NCBI RefSeq assembly: GCF_003248605.1
Contig: NZ_QFPF01000022.1
Location: forward strand, 1-27,572
From: Microbacterium sp.
Lineage (GTDB): Bacteria; Actinomycetota; Actinomycetes; Actinomycetales; Microbacteriaceae
Direction of reading: 5' to 3'
DNA length: 27,572 nt
Below, in pieces: positions 1 through 8,404 of the stretch. Both the position numbers and the translations under genes were made by a program. Each line of letters opens with the position of its first letter. The stretch's first letter is position 1. The notes beneath the pieces were generated by a model. That model searched no databases and was not told the origin of the DNA. It saw only the letters and a list, made by a program, of their open reading frames with translations.

Positions 1-1059
1 ACCCTCGGGCAGCTGGCGCTTCTCGAGGCGCTCGAGCAGCGCAGCCCGCTCGCCGTTGGCAGCGGCCCAGGCGTCGTACCCGGTCGTCCAGGCGGCAACC
101 GCAGCCTCACCACGGGCGACCGCGCCACGCGTGTGAGCGATGACGTCGTCGGCGACCGCGAAGGTCTGCTCGGGGTCGAAGCCGAGCACCGACTTCGTCG
201 CGGCGAGCTCGTCGGCGCCCAGCGCGGAGCCGTGGATCTTGCCGGTGTTCTGCTTGTCGGGCGAGGGCCAGCCGATGACCGTCTTCAGCACGATGATCGA
301 CGGCTTGTCGGTCTCGCCCTTCGCGGCCTCGATGGCGGTGTACAGCTCGGACACGTCCTCGACGTACTCGCCGCTCTTCTTCCAGTCCACGGTCTGGACG
401 TGCCACCCGTACGACTCGTAGCGCCCCGCGACGTCCTCGGTGAAGGCGACGTTCGTGTCGTCCTCGATCGAGATCTGGTTGGCGTCGTAGATGACGACGA
501 GGTTGCCGAGCTTCTGGTGGCCGGCGAGCGACGAGGCCTCGGAGGTGACGCCCTCCTGCAGGTCTCCGTCGGAGGCGATGACGTAGACGAAGTGATCGAA
601 CGGCGAGGTGCCGGGTGCGGCATCCGGGTCGAACAGGCCACGCTCGAAGCGCGACGCGTAGGCGAAGCCGACCGAGGAGGCCAGCCCCTGTCCGAGAGGA
701 CCGGTGGTGATCTCGACGCCCTTGGTGTGGCGGTACTCCGGGTGCCCGGGCGTGAGGGAGCCCCACGTGCGCAGCGCCTTCAGATCGTCGAGCTCGAGGC
801 CGAAGCCACCCAGGTAGAGCTGGATGTACTGCGTCAGCGAGGAGTGGCCCGCCGAGAGGATGAAGCGGTCGCGACCCAGCCAGCCCGTGTCGGCCGGATC
901 GTGACGCATCACCTTCTGGTACAGCAGGTAGGCCGCCGGCGCCAGGCTCATCGCAGTGCCGGGGTGGCCGTTGCCGACCTTCTCCACCGCATCTGCAGCC
1001 AGCACGCGGACAGTGTCCACGGCGCGCTCATCGATCTCATCCCAACGCAGCTCCGTCAC
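1..1059 (-). CDS. tkt: Transketolase, N-terminal part (runs off left edge)
   Basis: Transketolase is a thiamine-diphosphate enzyme that moves two-carbon ketol units between sugar phosphates in the non-oxidative pentose phosphate pathway, in the cytoplasm. The minus strand is open from the window edge to a GTG at 1059 and gives about 353 residues. They include the transketolase signature GNGHPGTAMSLAPAAYLLY near residue 30, the GPLGQGLASSVG segment, and the diphosphate/metal motif SDGDLQEG followed by YDANQISIE. This is the N-terminal cofactor domain; the pyrimidine-binding and C-terminal domains lie outside the window. I chose GTG 1059 because the protein then begins MTELRWDEIDERAVDT, matching the usual family N-terminus, and an AAGG-like ribosome site lies about 9 nt upstream. 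The gene is divergent from ctaB. A tkt-ctaB neighbourhood is also known from mycobacteria. Confidence 0.95.
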   Translation of the reverse strand, partial: MTELRWDEIDERAVDTVRVLAADAVEKVGNGHPGTAMSLAPAAYLLYQKVMRHDPADTGWLGRDRFILSAGHSSLTQYIQLYLGGFGLELDDLKALRTWGSLTPGHPEYRHTKGVEITTGPLGQGLASSVGFAYASRFERGLFDPDAAPGTSPFDHFVYVIASDGDLQEGVTSEASSLAGHQKLGNLVVIYDANQISIEDDTNVAFTEDVAGRYESYGWHVQTVDWKKSGEYVEDVSELYTAIEAAKGETDKPSIIVLKTVIGWPSPDKQNTGKIHGSALGADELAATKSVLGFDPEQTFAVADDVIAHTRGAVARGEAAVAAWTTGYDAWAAANGERAALLERLEKRQLPEG

Positions 1060-1385
1060 CGGACCGCCCTTCGTGTTGTGGGGGAGCGCCCCGCCCGTCT
1101 CGCGATCGCACGCCGCATCCGCGGCGGGCTTCGTGGGAGTGGGCGCGAGGGCGCGCGTGTTCCTTCAGCATAGCGAAGCGGCATGCCGTGACGCAGATGC
1201 GGCGACGCTGTGTGACGGCAGTGTGGCATCCGCCCGTGACAGGTGTGTATCGCGGCCCTCACGGGGCTGGGCGCGCGGTTGTGAGACCTGCGGCGACGCC
1301 GGTCACGGGGCGCCGGCGGACGGACCGCGTGTGCACGATGCCATAGACTCGACGGGTAACTGCGAGTGTCGGGCGGGGGGGGGCG
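1060..1385. other. Divergent tkt/ctaB intergenic region
   Basis: This 326-nt gap separates divergent tkt and ctaB. On the plus strand it holds a likely -10 box, TAGACT at 1344-1349, about 37 nt before the ctaB start, with no clear -35 hexamer. A run of nine G residues (1375-1383) sits just before the ctaB ATG. I found no convincing -10 close to tkt and no ORF with coding character. Confidence 0.5.
1344..1349 (+). promoter_or_regulatory. Candidate -10 box for ctaB
   Basis: TAGACT matches the actinobacterial TANNNT -10 consensus. It would start a transcript near 1356, giving a leader of about 30 nt before the ctaB ATG at 1386. No recognisable TTGACA-like -35 lies 17 nt upstream. Confidence 0.45.
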
Positions 1386-2312
1386 ATGGACATCACGGCG
1401 ACGTCCGGCACCCCGGCATCCATTGCATCGCGCCCCTTCGGTCGCACCGTGCGCGCGTACGTCGCGCTCACCAAGCCCCGTGTGCTCGAGCTGCTGCTCG
1501 TGACCACAGTGCCGGTGATGATCCTGGCGCAGAACGGGCTGCCCGACCTCTGGCTGGTGCTCGCCACCGTGATCGGCGGATCCCTCAGCGCCGGCTCGGC
1601 CGCGGCCTTCAACATGTACCTCGATCGCGACATCGACGCCCACATGCAGCGCACCGTCAACCGGCCGCTGGTGACGGGCGAGGTGTCGCCGCGCGGCGCC
1701 CTCGTGTTCGCGTGGACGCTGGCCGTCGTCTCGACGCTCTGGCTCTGGCTCACCACCAACTGGCTGGCGGCGGTCCTCTCGGCCGGCGCGATCTTCTTCT
1801 ACGTCGTCATCTACACGATGATCCTCAAGCGCCGCACCGAGCAGAACATCGTGTGGGGCGGCATCGCGGGCTGCTTCCCCGTCGTGATCGGCTGGTCGGC
1901 CGTGACCGGATCGCTCTCGTGGGCGGCGCTGATCCTCTTCGCGCTCGTGTTCCTCTGGACGCCCCCGCACTACTGGCCGCTGTCGATGAAGTACAAGGCC
2001 CAGTACGACGAGGTCGACGTGCCGATGCTGGGCGCCACGCGCTCGGGTGCTCAGGTCGGGCTGCAGGTCATCCTGTACGCCTGGGCGACGGTGGCGTGCT
2101 CGCTGCTTCTGATCCCCGTCGCCGGCATGGGACTGGTCTACACGGCGTCGGCGCTCGTCTTCGGCGGGTGGTTCATCTACGAGTCGCACCGCCTGTACAA
2201 CCGCGCGGTGCGCGGCACCGAGCCGGCGCCGATGCGTGTGTTCCACGCATCCATCACGTATCTGACGCTGCTGTTCGTCGCGATCGCGATCGACCCGCTG
2301 CTGCCGTTCTGA
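1386..2312 (+). CDS. ctaB: Protoheme IX farnesyltransferase (heme O synthase)
   Basis: CtaB attaches a farnesyl group to the 2-vinyl of protoheme, making heme O, the precursor of the heme A used by aa3-type cytochrome oxidase. It is an integral membrane UbiA-family prenyltransferase. The 308-residue protein has the usual length and about nine hydrophobic segments. It carries the family Asp-rich signature N76-x3-D80-x3-D84 (NMYLDRDID) followed by TVNRPL, and the later motif YDEVDVPML. The ATG at 1386 is preceded by a G-run that can act as ribosome site, and translation from it starts [10 protein letters not shown]. Heme A synthase ctaA lies 0.6 kb away on the other strand and SURF1 lies 11 kb downstream; all three serve oxidase assembly. 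Confidence 0.96.
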   Translation: MDITATSGTPASIASRPFGRTVRAYVALTKPRVLELLLVTTVPVMILAQNGLPDLWLVLATVIGGSLSAGSAAAFNMYLDRDIDAHMQRTVNRPLVTGEVSPRGALVFAWTLAVVSTLWLWLTTNWLAAVLSAGAIFFYVVIYTMILKRRTEQNIVWGGIAGCFPVVIGWSAVTGSLSWAALILFALVFLWTPPHYWPLSMKYKAQYDEVDVPMLGATRSGAQVGLQVILYAWATVACSLLLIPVAGMGLVYTASALVFGGWFIYESHRLYNRAVRGTEPAPMRVFHASITYLTLLFVAIAIDPLLPF

Positions 2313-2364
2313 GCGCCCGACGAGGGCGGGGGATGCTGCACCCCGCCGCCCGTCGGGAACGCTC
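2311..2364. terminator. Bidirectional terminator-like hairpin after ctaB
   Basis: A long imperfect inverted repeat begins inside the ctaB stop codon. GAGCG, CCCGACG and GGCGGGG on the left pair with CCCCGCC, CGTCGGG and CGCTC on the right around a loop near 2333-2340, with small bulges. It lies between convergent genes and has no T-tract, as is common in high-GC actinobacteria. Confidence 0.65.
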
Positions 2365-2368
2365 GCGG

Positions 2369-2836
2369 TCAGCGGGACCCGGCCTCCGCGCGGTCCCGCC
2401 CGGGGGCGCCCTGAGCGGGCTCCTCGGCGTCGAACGCCTCGTCCCGGGCCCGGTCGTACGCGGCCGTCGTGGGGTGCGCGGCGTCGACCTCGGGCTCGGG
2501 GTCGGACGTCTCGTCCTCCTCGGCATCGTCGGCATCGTCGAACGACAGCGGCTCGACGACCTCGAGGGGCCGCTGTGGCAGCAGGGATGTCGCTGCGGCG
2601 ATGGCGGCCGCGAGGGCGAGGCCCACCAGACCCGCCCCCAGCACGATCGCGCCGACGATGGCCCAGACCTGACCGACGTAGACGTCGCTGTTGGTCGCCG
2701 AGCCGTCGGTCAGCCGCGCGTCGATGCCGCTGAGCGTCTCCGTGGTCAACCACCCCCCGGCAACCGCGACGGCGAGCGATCCGACGAGCAGCGACCAGAA
2801 CGGGATGCTGCGGATCAGACGGGGGCGAGTGGCCAT
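2369..2836 (-). CDS. Small two-helix membrane protein with acidic tail, function unknown
   Basis: This 155-residue protein has a short basic N-terminus (MATRPRLIRSIPFW) and a hydrophobic helix around residues 13-30. A polar loop follows, then a second hydrophobic, Ala-rich helix around residues 56-85. The C-terminal half is polar and strongly acidic (FDDADDAEEDETSDPEPE) and looks disordered. The ATG at 2836 has a clear ribosome site, GAGGAG, 6 nt upstream. I recall similar proteins next to ctaA/ctaB in Microbacterium genomes under the unsupported name 'dinucleotide-utilizing enzyme'; no nucleotide-binding motif is visible here. It lies downstream of ctaA on the same strand, so a role around oxidase assembly is possible but only suggested by context. 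Confidence 0.8.
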   Translation of the reverse strand: MATRPRLIRSIPFWSLLVGSLAVAVAGGWLTTETLSGIDARLTDGSATNSDVYVGQVWAIVGAIVLGAGLVGLALAAAIAAATSLLPQRPLEVVEPLSFDDADDAEEDETSDPEPEVDAAHPTTAAYDRARDEAFDAEEPAQGAPGRDRAEAGSR

Positions 2837-2857
2837 GGGGGACTCCTCAGGTTCGGG

Positions 2858-2872
2858 GCGGCACGGTGCCGC
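2858..2872. promoter_or_regulatory. 15-bp perfect palindrome upstream of the small membrane protein
   Basis: GCGGCAC-G-GTGCCGC is a perfect dyad, 21 nt before the ATG at 2836 and just upstream of its ribosome site. It could be an operator or a 5' leader hairpin. It could also end ctaA transcription, since it lies 75 nt after the ctaA stop on the same strand. Confidence 0.4.
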
Positions 2873-2946
2873 GGATGTCCCGACTCTGATCGCCGCGATC
2901 GTGCGGAGTCTTTCCGGCAGCTATGCGTGGGCTGTGGATCCCGCGC

Positions 2947-3945
2947 TCAGCGCCCGCGCATGGTGGCGGCCTCGTGCGGGTCCGCTCGCCCCGCCACGAA
3001 TGCGAAATCGCGCGCTCCCGACGGCTGCTTCAGATGCAGCACGACCGCCGTCATCGCCGCGACCAGCAGCACGGCCAGCACCATGTGGATGTTGACCAGC
3101 ACGATGGGCAGGCCGGTACGCGCCTGCCACAGGCCGACGGCGATCTGCACGAGTTCGGTCGCCAGCAGCATCCCGACCCAGAACCGCAGGGGCGCGCGCA
3201 GCCGCCAGCCGGTGACGAGAAGCAGGATCGTCAGGGCGAACGCCGCGTAGGCCGGCCACGAGTGCAGATGCTGCATGTACTCGGGATCCAGCCCATTTCG
3301 TGCCGCGCCCGCGTCGCCCGCGTGCGGTCCGGAGCCGGTGACGAGGATGCCGACGACGACCGTGATGAGCACGGCGGCGCTGGTGAGGTGGGTAAGTCCC
3401 GCGTACCATGCGGGCACGGCGCGCTCTCGCGGCCCCGGTCCCGTGTAGACGCGGTAGACGAAGGCCGCGGCGAGGGCGACGAGCACGACCGAGGCGAAGT
3501 AGTGCAGGCCCACGACGTACGGGTTGAGGTTGCTGAGCACGGTGATGCCGCCGATGATCGCCTGCAGCGGGACGTACAGGCCGATCGCGAGGGCGAGCCA
3601 GAACAGGTCTGGGCGCTGCCGTCGCATGCGCGCGACGAAGAGGAAGGTCACGATCGCGACCGCCACAAGGACGAAGGTGAGCAGGCGATTGCCGAACTCG
3701 ATGACGCCGTGGATGCCCATCTCGGGCGTGTTCACGAAGGAGTCGTCGGTGCAGCGGGGCCACGTCGGACACCCCAGGCCGGATGCCGTCAGCCGCACGA
3801 GCCCGCCCGTGCCGACGATCGCCACCTGCACGACGAAGGTCGCCCAGGCCGCCCAGACCACGCGGCGATCCACCCGGGTGGGCAGCGCGCGCCACAGGCG
3901 GGCGACGAGGGAACGGTGCGCGGCGGGAGCGGGGGAGTCGTGCAT
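2947..3945 (-). CDS. ctaA: Heme A synthase (COX15/CtaA family)
   Basis: CtaA oxidises the C8 methyl of heme O to the formyl group of heme A, in the cytoplasmic membrane. The 332-residue protein has eight predicted hydrophobic helices in two repeated halves. An outer-loop cysteine pair C59/C65 (GLGCPTWPRC) resembles the Bacillus CtaA pair. Conserved His/Glu segments are HGVIEFGNRL, GLHYFAS, LHSWPAY and VNIHMVL, the usual heme-ligand regions. I placed the start at ATG 3945 (MHDSPAPAAH), with GGAAGG 7 nt upstream, although the frame stays open far beyond it. ctaA is divergent from sufB with a 246-nt gap, and lies close to ctaB, its supplier of heme O. Confidence 0.94.
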   Translation of the reverse strand: MHDSPAPAAHRSLVARLWRALPTRVDRRVVWAAWATFVVQVAIVGTGGLVRLTASGLGCPTWPRCTDDSFVNTPEMGIHGVIEFGNRLLTFVLVAVAIVTFLFVARMRRQRPDLFWLALAIGLYVPLQAIIGGITVLSNLNPYVVGLHYFASVVLVALAAAFVYRVYTGPGPRERAVPAWYAGLTHLTSAAVLITVVVGILVTGSGPHAGDAGAARNGLDPEYMQHLHSWPAYAAFALTILLLVTGWRLRAPLRFWVGMLLATELVQIAVGLWQARTGLPIVLVNIHMVLAVLLVAAMTAVVLHLKQPSGARDFAFVAGRADPHEAATMRGR

Positions 3946-4191
3946 GGCGGAGCCTTCCGGCGCGTGCTCCTCGCAGGGGCGGGTCGGCGGACCGGCCCGG
4001 CGGAGGGAGCCGTACCTGTAGAATCGGGGTGTTGCGATGTGTGCGCGAACCGCGTCACGGCATCGCTCACAGTGTAGGCGCGAAGACCTGCGCTTCTGAG
4101 AGGGCCCACCAGCGGCTTGTCCGGATCGATGCGATCGAGTCGGAATGCCGGGGCGGATGACACCGTTGCGGCCCGAGAGGAGAGTACGACC

Positions 4192-5610
4192 ATGTCTGAG
4201 GTGCTGATCGATCGCCCCGAACTCGCTGGGCTGGGAGTCTACGAGTTCGGCTGGCACGACGACGACGCCGCCGGAGCCATCGCGCAGCGAGGCCTGAGCG
4301 AGGGCGTCGTTCGGGGGATCTCGTCGCTCAAGAGCGAACCCGAATGGATGCTGAAGACCAGGCTCAAGGGCCTGCAGCTCTTCGGCCGCAAGCCGATGCC
4401 GACGTGGGGCGCCGACCTCAGCGACATCGACTTCGACAACATCAAGTACTTCGTGCGCTCGACCGAGAAGCAGGCGCAGTCGTGGGAGGACCTCCCCGAG
4501 GACATCCGCAACACGTACGAGCGCCTCGGCATCCCCGAAGCGGAGCGCCAGCGCCTCGTCTCGGGTGTCGCCGCACAGTACGAGTCCGAGGTCGTCTACC
4601 ACCAGATCCGCGAGGACCTCGAGCAGCAGGGTGTCATCTTCATGGACACCGACACGGCGCTGCGCGAGCACCCCGAGTTCTTCGAGGAGTACTTCGGCGC
4701 GGTCATCCCCGCGGGCGACAACAAGTTCGCGGCGCTGAACACCGCCGTGTGGTCGGGTGGGTCCTTCGTGTACGTCCCCAAGGGCGTGCACGTCGAGATC
4801 CCGCTCCAGGCCTACTTCCGCATCAACACCGAGAACATGGGTCAGTTCGAGCGGACGCTGATCATCGCCGATGAGGGCAGCTACGTCCACTACATCGAGG
4901 GCTGCACCGCGCCGATCTACAAGAGCGACTCGCTGCACTCGGCCGTCGTCGAGATCATCGTGAAGAAGAACGCCCGCGTGCGTTATACGACGATCCAGAA
5001 CTGGTCGAACAACGTCTACAACCTCGTCACGAAGCGCGCCGTGGCGCACGAGGGCGCGACGATGGAGTGGATCGACGGCAATATCGGCTCCAAGGTGACG
5101 ATGAAGTACCCCTCCATCTTCCTGATGGGCGAGCGCGCCAAGGGCGAGACGCTCTCCGTGGCGTTCGCGGGTCCCGGTCAGCACCAGGACGCGGGCGCGA
5201 AGATGATCCACATGGCCCCGTACACGCACTCGTCGATCGTCTCCAAGTCGATCGCTCGCGGCGGCGGTCGCGCGGGCTACCGCGGCGAGGTCAGGGTCGA
5301 CGCGAATGCGCACCACTCGGCCAACACCGTGCGCTGCGACGCACTCCTCGTCGACACGATCTCGCGCAGCGACACGTACCCCGCGATCGACATCCGTGTC
5401 GATGACGTGCAGCTCGGTCACGAGGCGACCGTGTCCAAGGTCAGTGAAGAGCAGCTGTTCTACCTGATGAGTCGCGGGCTGCCCGAAGACGAGGCGATGG
5501 CGATGATCGTGCGCGGCTTCATCGAGCCGATCGCGCGTGAGCTGCCCATGGAGTACGCGCTCGAGCTCAACAAGCTCATCGAGATGGGCATGGAAGGATC
5601 CGTCGGCTAG
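4192..5610 (+). CDS. sufB: Fe-S cluster assembly protein SufB
   Basis: SufB is the scaffold subunit of the cytoplasmic SufBCD complex, on which Fe-S clusters are built before transfer to apoproteins. The 472-residue length is typical. It has the SufB segments [31 protein letters not shown] and [14 protein letters not shown]. Cys382 in the last of these matches the catalytic Cys405 of E. coli SufB, and the [20 protein letters not shown] signature follows. I chose ATG 4192 ([11 protein letters not shown]) because GAGAGGAGAG lies about 8 nt before it; the frame runs 25 codons further up to 4117 with no such site. sufD follows directly, stop and start abutting. No sufR-type regulator precedes the gene; upstream is divergent ctaA. 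TAGAAT at 4019-4024 is a weak promoter candidate. Confidence 0.97.
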   Translation: MSEVLIDRPELAGLGVYEFGWHDDDAAGAIAQRGLSEGVVRGISSLKSEPEWMLKTRLKGLQLFGRKPMPTWGADLSDIDFDNIKYFVRSTEKQAQSWEDLPEDIRNTYERLGIPEAERQRLVSGVAAQYESEVVYHQIREDLEQQGVIFMDTDTALREHPEFFEEYFGAVIPAGDNKFAALNTAVWSGGSFVYVPKGVHVEIPLQAYFRINTENMGQFERTLIIADEGSYVHYIEGCTAPIYKSDSLHSAVVEIIVKKNARVRYTTIQNWSNNVYNLVTKRAVAHEGATMEWIDGNIGSKVTMKYPSIFLMGERAKGETLSVAFAGPGQHQDAGAKMIHMAPYTHSSIVSKSIARGGGRAGYRGEVRVDANAHHSANTVRCDALLVDTISRSDTYPAIDIRVDDVQLGHEATVSKVSEEQLFYLMSRGLPEDEAMAMIVRGFIEPIARELPMEYALELNKLIEMGMEGSVG

Positions 5611-6825
5611 ATGACGACCACGACCACCCCCCGCCACGTGCCCGGCAGCGAGGCACACACCGACGGAGGATGGGGGAACACCCCTGCCGCCGGCGCGCCC
5701 TCCCACGTCCCGATCCAGACGCGCTCCGAGCGTCCGCGTTCGTACGACCCGGCCGACTTCGCCGCCCCCACGGGGCGCGAGGTGAACTGGAAGCACACGC
5801 CGATCGCGGCGCTTTCGCCCCTGTTCGCCGACGAAGACGGCGACCCCGGTGCCGTGCGGGTGTCGACGACCGGTCCGGTTGCGGCATCCACCCTCGCTCA
5901 CGGGGCCGCCCCGCGCGGAGAGGCCTTCACCCCCGAAGACCTGCCGAGCGCGATCGCATGGACGCGCGTGGCCGACGCGTTGCACATCGCGATCCCCGCC
6001 GACGCGGAGTACGCAGAGCCCGTCGTCGTGTCGCTCGCGGGCACGGGGGCTGAGCGACCCGGCCACGCGCACATCGTGATCGAGGCCCACCCGCACTCGC
6101 GGGCCACGGTCGTTCTGCGCCACACCGGATCCGCGCTGTTCGCCGAGAACGTCGAGATCGTCGTCCGGGACGGGGCGAATCTGAACGTCGTGTCGGTGCA
6201 GGAGTGGGATGACACCGCCGTTCACCTCGCGGCGCACCAGGCCCGGGTCGGCCGTGACGCGCGGTTGCGCCACACGATCGTGAGCTTCGGCGGGACGCTC
6301 GTGCGGGTCAACCCCTCGGTCGAACTCGCCGGCACCGGCGCGGAAGGCGAGCTGTACGGGCTCGCCTTCGCCGATGCCCCGCAGCACCTCGAGAGCCAGG
6401 TCTACTTGCACCACAAGGGCGCTCAGACGCGCGGCGACGTCCTCTACAAGGGCGCGCTGCAGGGCGAGGGCGCGCGCACCGTCTGGATCGGCGACGTCCT
6501 CATCGGGCGGGATGCTGTGGGCACCGACTCGTACGAGGCCAATCGCAACCTCGTCCTCACGGAGGGCGCGCGCGCCGACTCCATCCCCAATCTCGAGATC
6601 GAGACGGGCGACATCGCCGGCGCGGGCCATGCGAGCGCAACGGGTCGCTTCGACGACGAGCAGCTGTTCTACCTGCAGGCGCGCGGAATCCCCGAGGACG
6701 AGGCGCGACGTCTGGTCGTCCTCGGCTTCCTCGCGGAGATCGTGCAGAAGGTGGGCGTGCCCGCCCTCGAGGACGAGCTCACGGCGCTCGTCGAGACGGA
6801 GCTCGCCGACGGGGCCCGCGCATGA
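5611..6825 (+). CDS. sufD: Fe-S cluster assembly protein SufD
   Basis: SufD is the paralogue of SufB and completes the SufBC2D complex, helping iron entry and stabilising the scaffold. The 404-residue protein has the shared beta-helix core, with segments such as LYGLAFADAPQHLESQVYLHH. It ends with the SufB/SufD signature AGHASATGRFDDEQLFYLQ followed by ARGIPEDEARRLVV; the His in AGHAS corresponds to the functional His of SufD proteins. The N-terminal 60 residues are Pro/Thr-rich and poorly conserved in appearance. The ATG at 5611 follows the sufB TAG with no gap, and the last four bases overlap the start of the next gene (ATGA). Both arrangements point to translational coupling. Confidence 0.96.
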   Translation: MTTTTTPRHVPGSEAHTDGGWGNTPAAGAPSHVPIQTRSERPRSYDPADFAAPTGREVNWKHTPIAALSPLFADEDGDPGAVRVSTTGPVAASTLAHGAAPRGEAFTPEDLPSAIAWTRVADALHIAIPADAEYAEPVVVSLAGTGAERPGHAHIVIEAHPHSRATVVLRHTGSALFAENVEIVVRDGANLNVVSVQEWDDTAVHLAAHQARVGRDARLRHTIVSFGGTLVRVNPSVELAGTGAEGELYGLAFADAPQHLESQVYLHHKGAQTRGDVLYKGALQGEGARTVWIGDVLIGRDAVGTDSYEANRNLVLTEGARADSIPNLEIETGDIAGAGHASATGRFDDEQLFYLQARGIPEDEARRLVVLGFLAEIVQKVGVPALEDELTALVETELADGARA

Positions 6826-7151
6826 GCCTGCAGCGCGCCTGCGGTCTCAGTGAGCTCGAGCAGGACACCGCGAAGCGCGTCGAGCTCGACGGCAAGCCGA
6901 TGGCGATCGTGCTCGATGCCGACGGTGTCGTGCACGCGATCGGCGACACCTGCACGCACGGCGACATCTCGCTCTCGGACGGCTTCGTCGAGGGCGACAC
7001 GCTCGAGTGCTGGGCGCACGGCTCGGCGTTCTCGCTCCGCACGGGAAAGCCCCTCAACCTCCCCGCCTACGAGCCGGTGCCCGTCTACGTCGTCGAGATC
7101 GACGGCGACGACGTGCTCATCGATCCCGACGCTACCGTGGCCGTCTCATGA
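6822..7151 (+). CDS. Rieske-type [2Fe-2S] ferredoxin of the SUF operon
   Basis: This 109-residue soluble protein belongs to the Rieske non-heme ferredoxin family, similar to BphF/NirD-type small ferredoxins. The cluster ligands are clear: C44-T-H46-G and C63-W-A-H66-G, separated by 16 residues. It shares an ATGA overlap with sufD and lies before sufC, a position also seen in Streptomyces suf operons. It may supply electrons for cluster assembly or be an early client; neither role is shown by the sequence. There is no membrane segment or export signal. Cys7 is extra and not part of the motif. Confidence 0.93.
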   Translation: MSLQRACGLSELEQDTAKRVELDGKPMAIVLDADGVVHAIGDTCTHGDISLSDGFVEGDTLECWAHGSAFSLRTGKPLNLPAYEPVPVYVVEIDGDDVLIDPDATVAVS

Positions 7152-7178
7152 CCCGCCCCGTCTCCACTTCGGCCCTCT

Positions 7179-7206
7179 GACCGGCCGCACCGAATCCCGG
7201 CCGGTC
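7179..7206 (+). other. Perfect hairpin in the gap before sufC
   Basis: GACCGGCCG (7179-7187) and CGGCCGGTC (7198-7206) form a perfect 9-bp stem with a 10-nt loop. It lies in the only sizeable gap inside the suf gene block, 27 nt upstream of the sufC ATG. No T-run follows. It could be an mRNA processing or stability element that raises or lowers sufC relative to sufBD, or a weak intra-operon terminator. Confidence 0.6.
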
Positions 7207-7233
7207 CCCGGCCCCACCGAAGGAACCTCCACC

Positions 7234-8001
7234 ATGTCTGTTCTCGAAATCCGCGACCTGCACGTCACCGTCGAGACCGATGCCGGCCAGACGCCGATCC
7301 TCAACGGCGTCACGCTGACCATCAGCACCGGCCAGACCCACGCGATCATGGGCCCGAACGGCTCCGGCAAGTCCACCCTCGCCTACACGATCGCGGGACA
7401 CCCCAAGTACACCGTGACCGAGGGCACGATCACGCTCGATGGCGAGGACGTCCTCGCGATGAGCGTCGACGAGCGCGCCCGTGCGGGGCTCTTCCTCGCC
7501 ATGCAGTACCCGGTCGAGATCCCCGGGGTGACCGTCAGCAACTTCCTCCGCACGGCCAAGACCGCCATCGACGGCGAGGCCCCCGGCATCCGCACGTGGA
7601 TCAAGGACGTCAAGGGCTCGATGAAGAACCTGCGCATGGACGCCAAGTTCGCCGAGCGCAACGTCAACGAGGGATTCTCGGGCGGCGAGAAGAAGCGCCA
7701 CGAGATCCTGCAGCTCGAGCTCCTCAAGCCGCGCATCGCCGTGCTCGACGAGACCGATTCTGGTCTCGACGTCGACGCGCTCAAGATCGTCTCGGAGGGT
7801 GTCAACCGCGCCAAGTCCGAGACCGACCTCGGCGTTCTGCTCATCACCCACTACACGCGCATCCTGCGCTACATCCACCCCGACTTCGTGCACGTGATGG
7901 TTGCCGGGCGCATCGTCGAGGAGGGCGGCCCCGAGCTGGCCGACCGCCTCGAGAACGAGGGCTATGACCGGTTCGCGCCGCCGGCCGAGATCGACGCGTA
8001 G
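7234..8001 (+). CDS. sufC: Fe-S cluster assembly ATPase SufC
   Basis: SufC is the soluble ABC-type ATPase of the SufBCD complex; ATP binding drives the conformational change that exposes the SufB-SufD assembly site. The 255-residue protein has Walker A GPNGSGKS at residues 40-47, a Q-loop at MQYPVEIPGVT, the SufC-specific signature FSGGEKKRHEILQ, Walker B IAVLDETDSGLD and the switch histidine in LLITHYTRIL. ATG 7234 is preceded by GAAGGA 9 nt upstream, so the longer open frame to 6850, which overlaps the Rieske gene, is not used. The DUF59 gene follows after 9 nt. Confidence 0.97.
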   Translation: MSVLEIRDLHVTVETDAGQTPILNGVTLTISTGQTHAIMGPNGSGKSTLAYTIAGHPKYTVTEGTITLDGEDVLAMSVDERARAGLFLAMQYPVEIPGVTVSNFLRTAKTAIDGEAPGIRTWIKDVKGSMKNLRMDAKFAERNVNEGFSGGEKKRHEILQLELLKPRIAVLDETDSGLDVDALKIVSEGVNRAKSETDLGVLLITHYTRILRYIHPDFVHVMVAGRIVEEGGPELADRLENEGYDRFAPPAEIDA

Positions 8002-8010
8002 GATTCCGTC

Positions 8011-8340
8011 ATGACCGCGACCCTCACTCCCGAGAAGTTCGACGAGGTCACCGAGGCTCTCAAAGACGTGATGGACCCCGAGCTGGGCATCAACGTCGTC
8101 GACCTCGGTCTGATCTACGACCTGGCCTGGGACGACGAGAACGACGCCCTGGTCATCCACATGACCCTCACCAGCGCGGGCTGCCCGCTTACCGACGTGC
8201 TCGAGGAGCAGACCGCGCAGGCCCTGGACGAGGTCGTCGACCGGTTCCGCATCAACTGGGTGTGGATGCCGCCGTGGGGCCCGGAGCGCATCACCGACGA
8301 CGGGCGCGACATGATGCGCGCGCTCGGGTTCGCCATCTGA
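8011..8340 (+). CDS. DUF59/MIP18-family metal-sulfur cluster assembly factor
   Basis: This 109-residue protein belongs to the DUF59 family (SufT/PaaD/MIP18), which helps load Fe-S clusters onto target proteins. It has the family N-terminal motif MDPELGINVVDLGLIYD and the conserved cysteine in TSAGCPLTDVLEEQ. It ends with the usual WVWMPPWGPERITDDGRDM segment. AGGA at the sufC stop provides a ribosome site for ATG 8011. In mycobacteria and streptomycetes the equivalent gene follows sufS and sufU; here both are absent and it comes straight after sufC. Confidence 0.93.
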   Translation: MTATLTPEKFDEVTEALKDVMDPELGINVVDLGLIYDLAWDDENDALVIHMTLTSAGCPLTDVLEEQTAQALDEVVDRFRINWVWMPPWGPERITDDGRDMMRALGFAI

Positions 8341-8404
8341 GACAAACCGGAGACAGTCCCCTCCTGGCGCAGCCGGGGGCGCTTCTGCGCGCGACGATGG
8401 GTGG

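Noticed and set aside
133..1173. Long plus-strand frames across the first kilobase
   Set aside because: They lie antisense to transketolase, whose motifs are unmistakable, and their proteins have low-complexity Arg/Val composition.
956..3250. A 764-codon plus-strand frame running through ctaB
   Set aside because: It is out of frame with ctaB, Arg-rich and without any domain.
2947..6630. A 1227-codon open frame on the minus strand covering ctaA and the antisense of sufB and most of sufD
   Set aside because: Only the ctaA part has coding character; the rest is Arg/Val/Asp-rich sequence opposite well-supported suf genes, an effect of high GC content.
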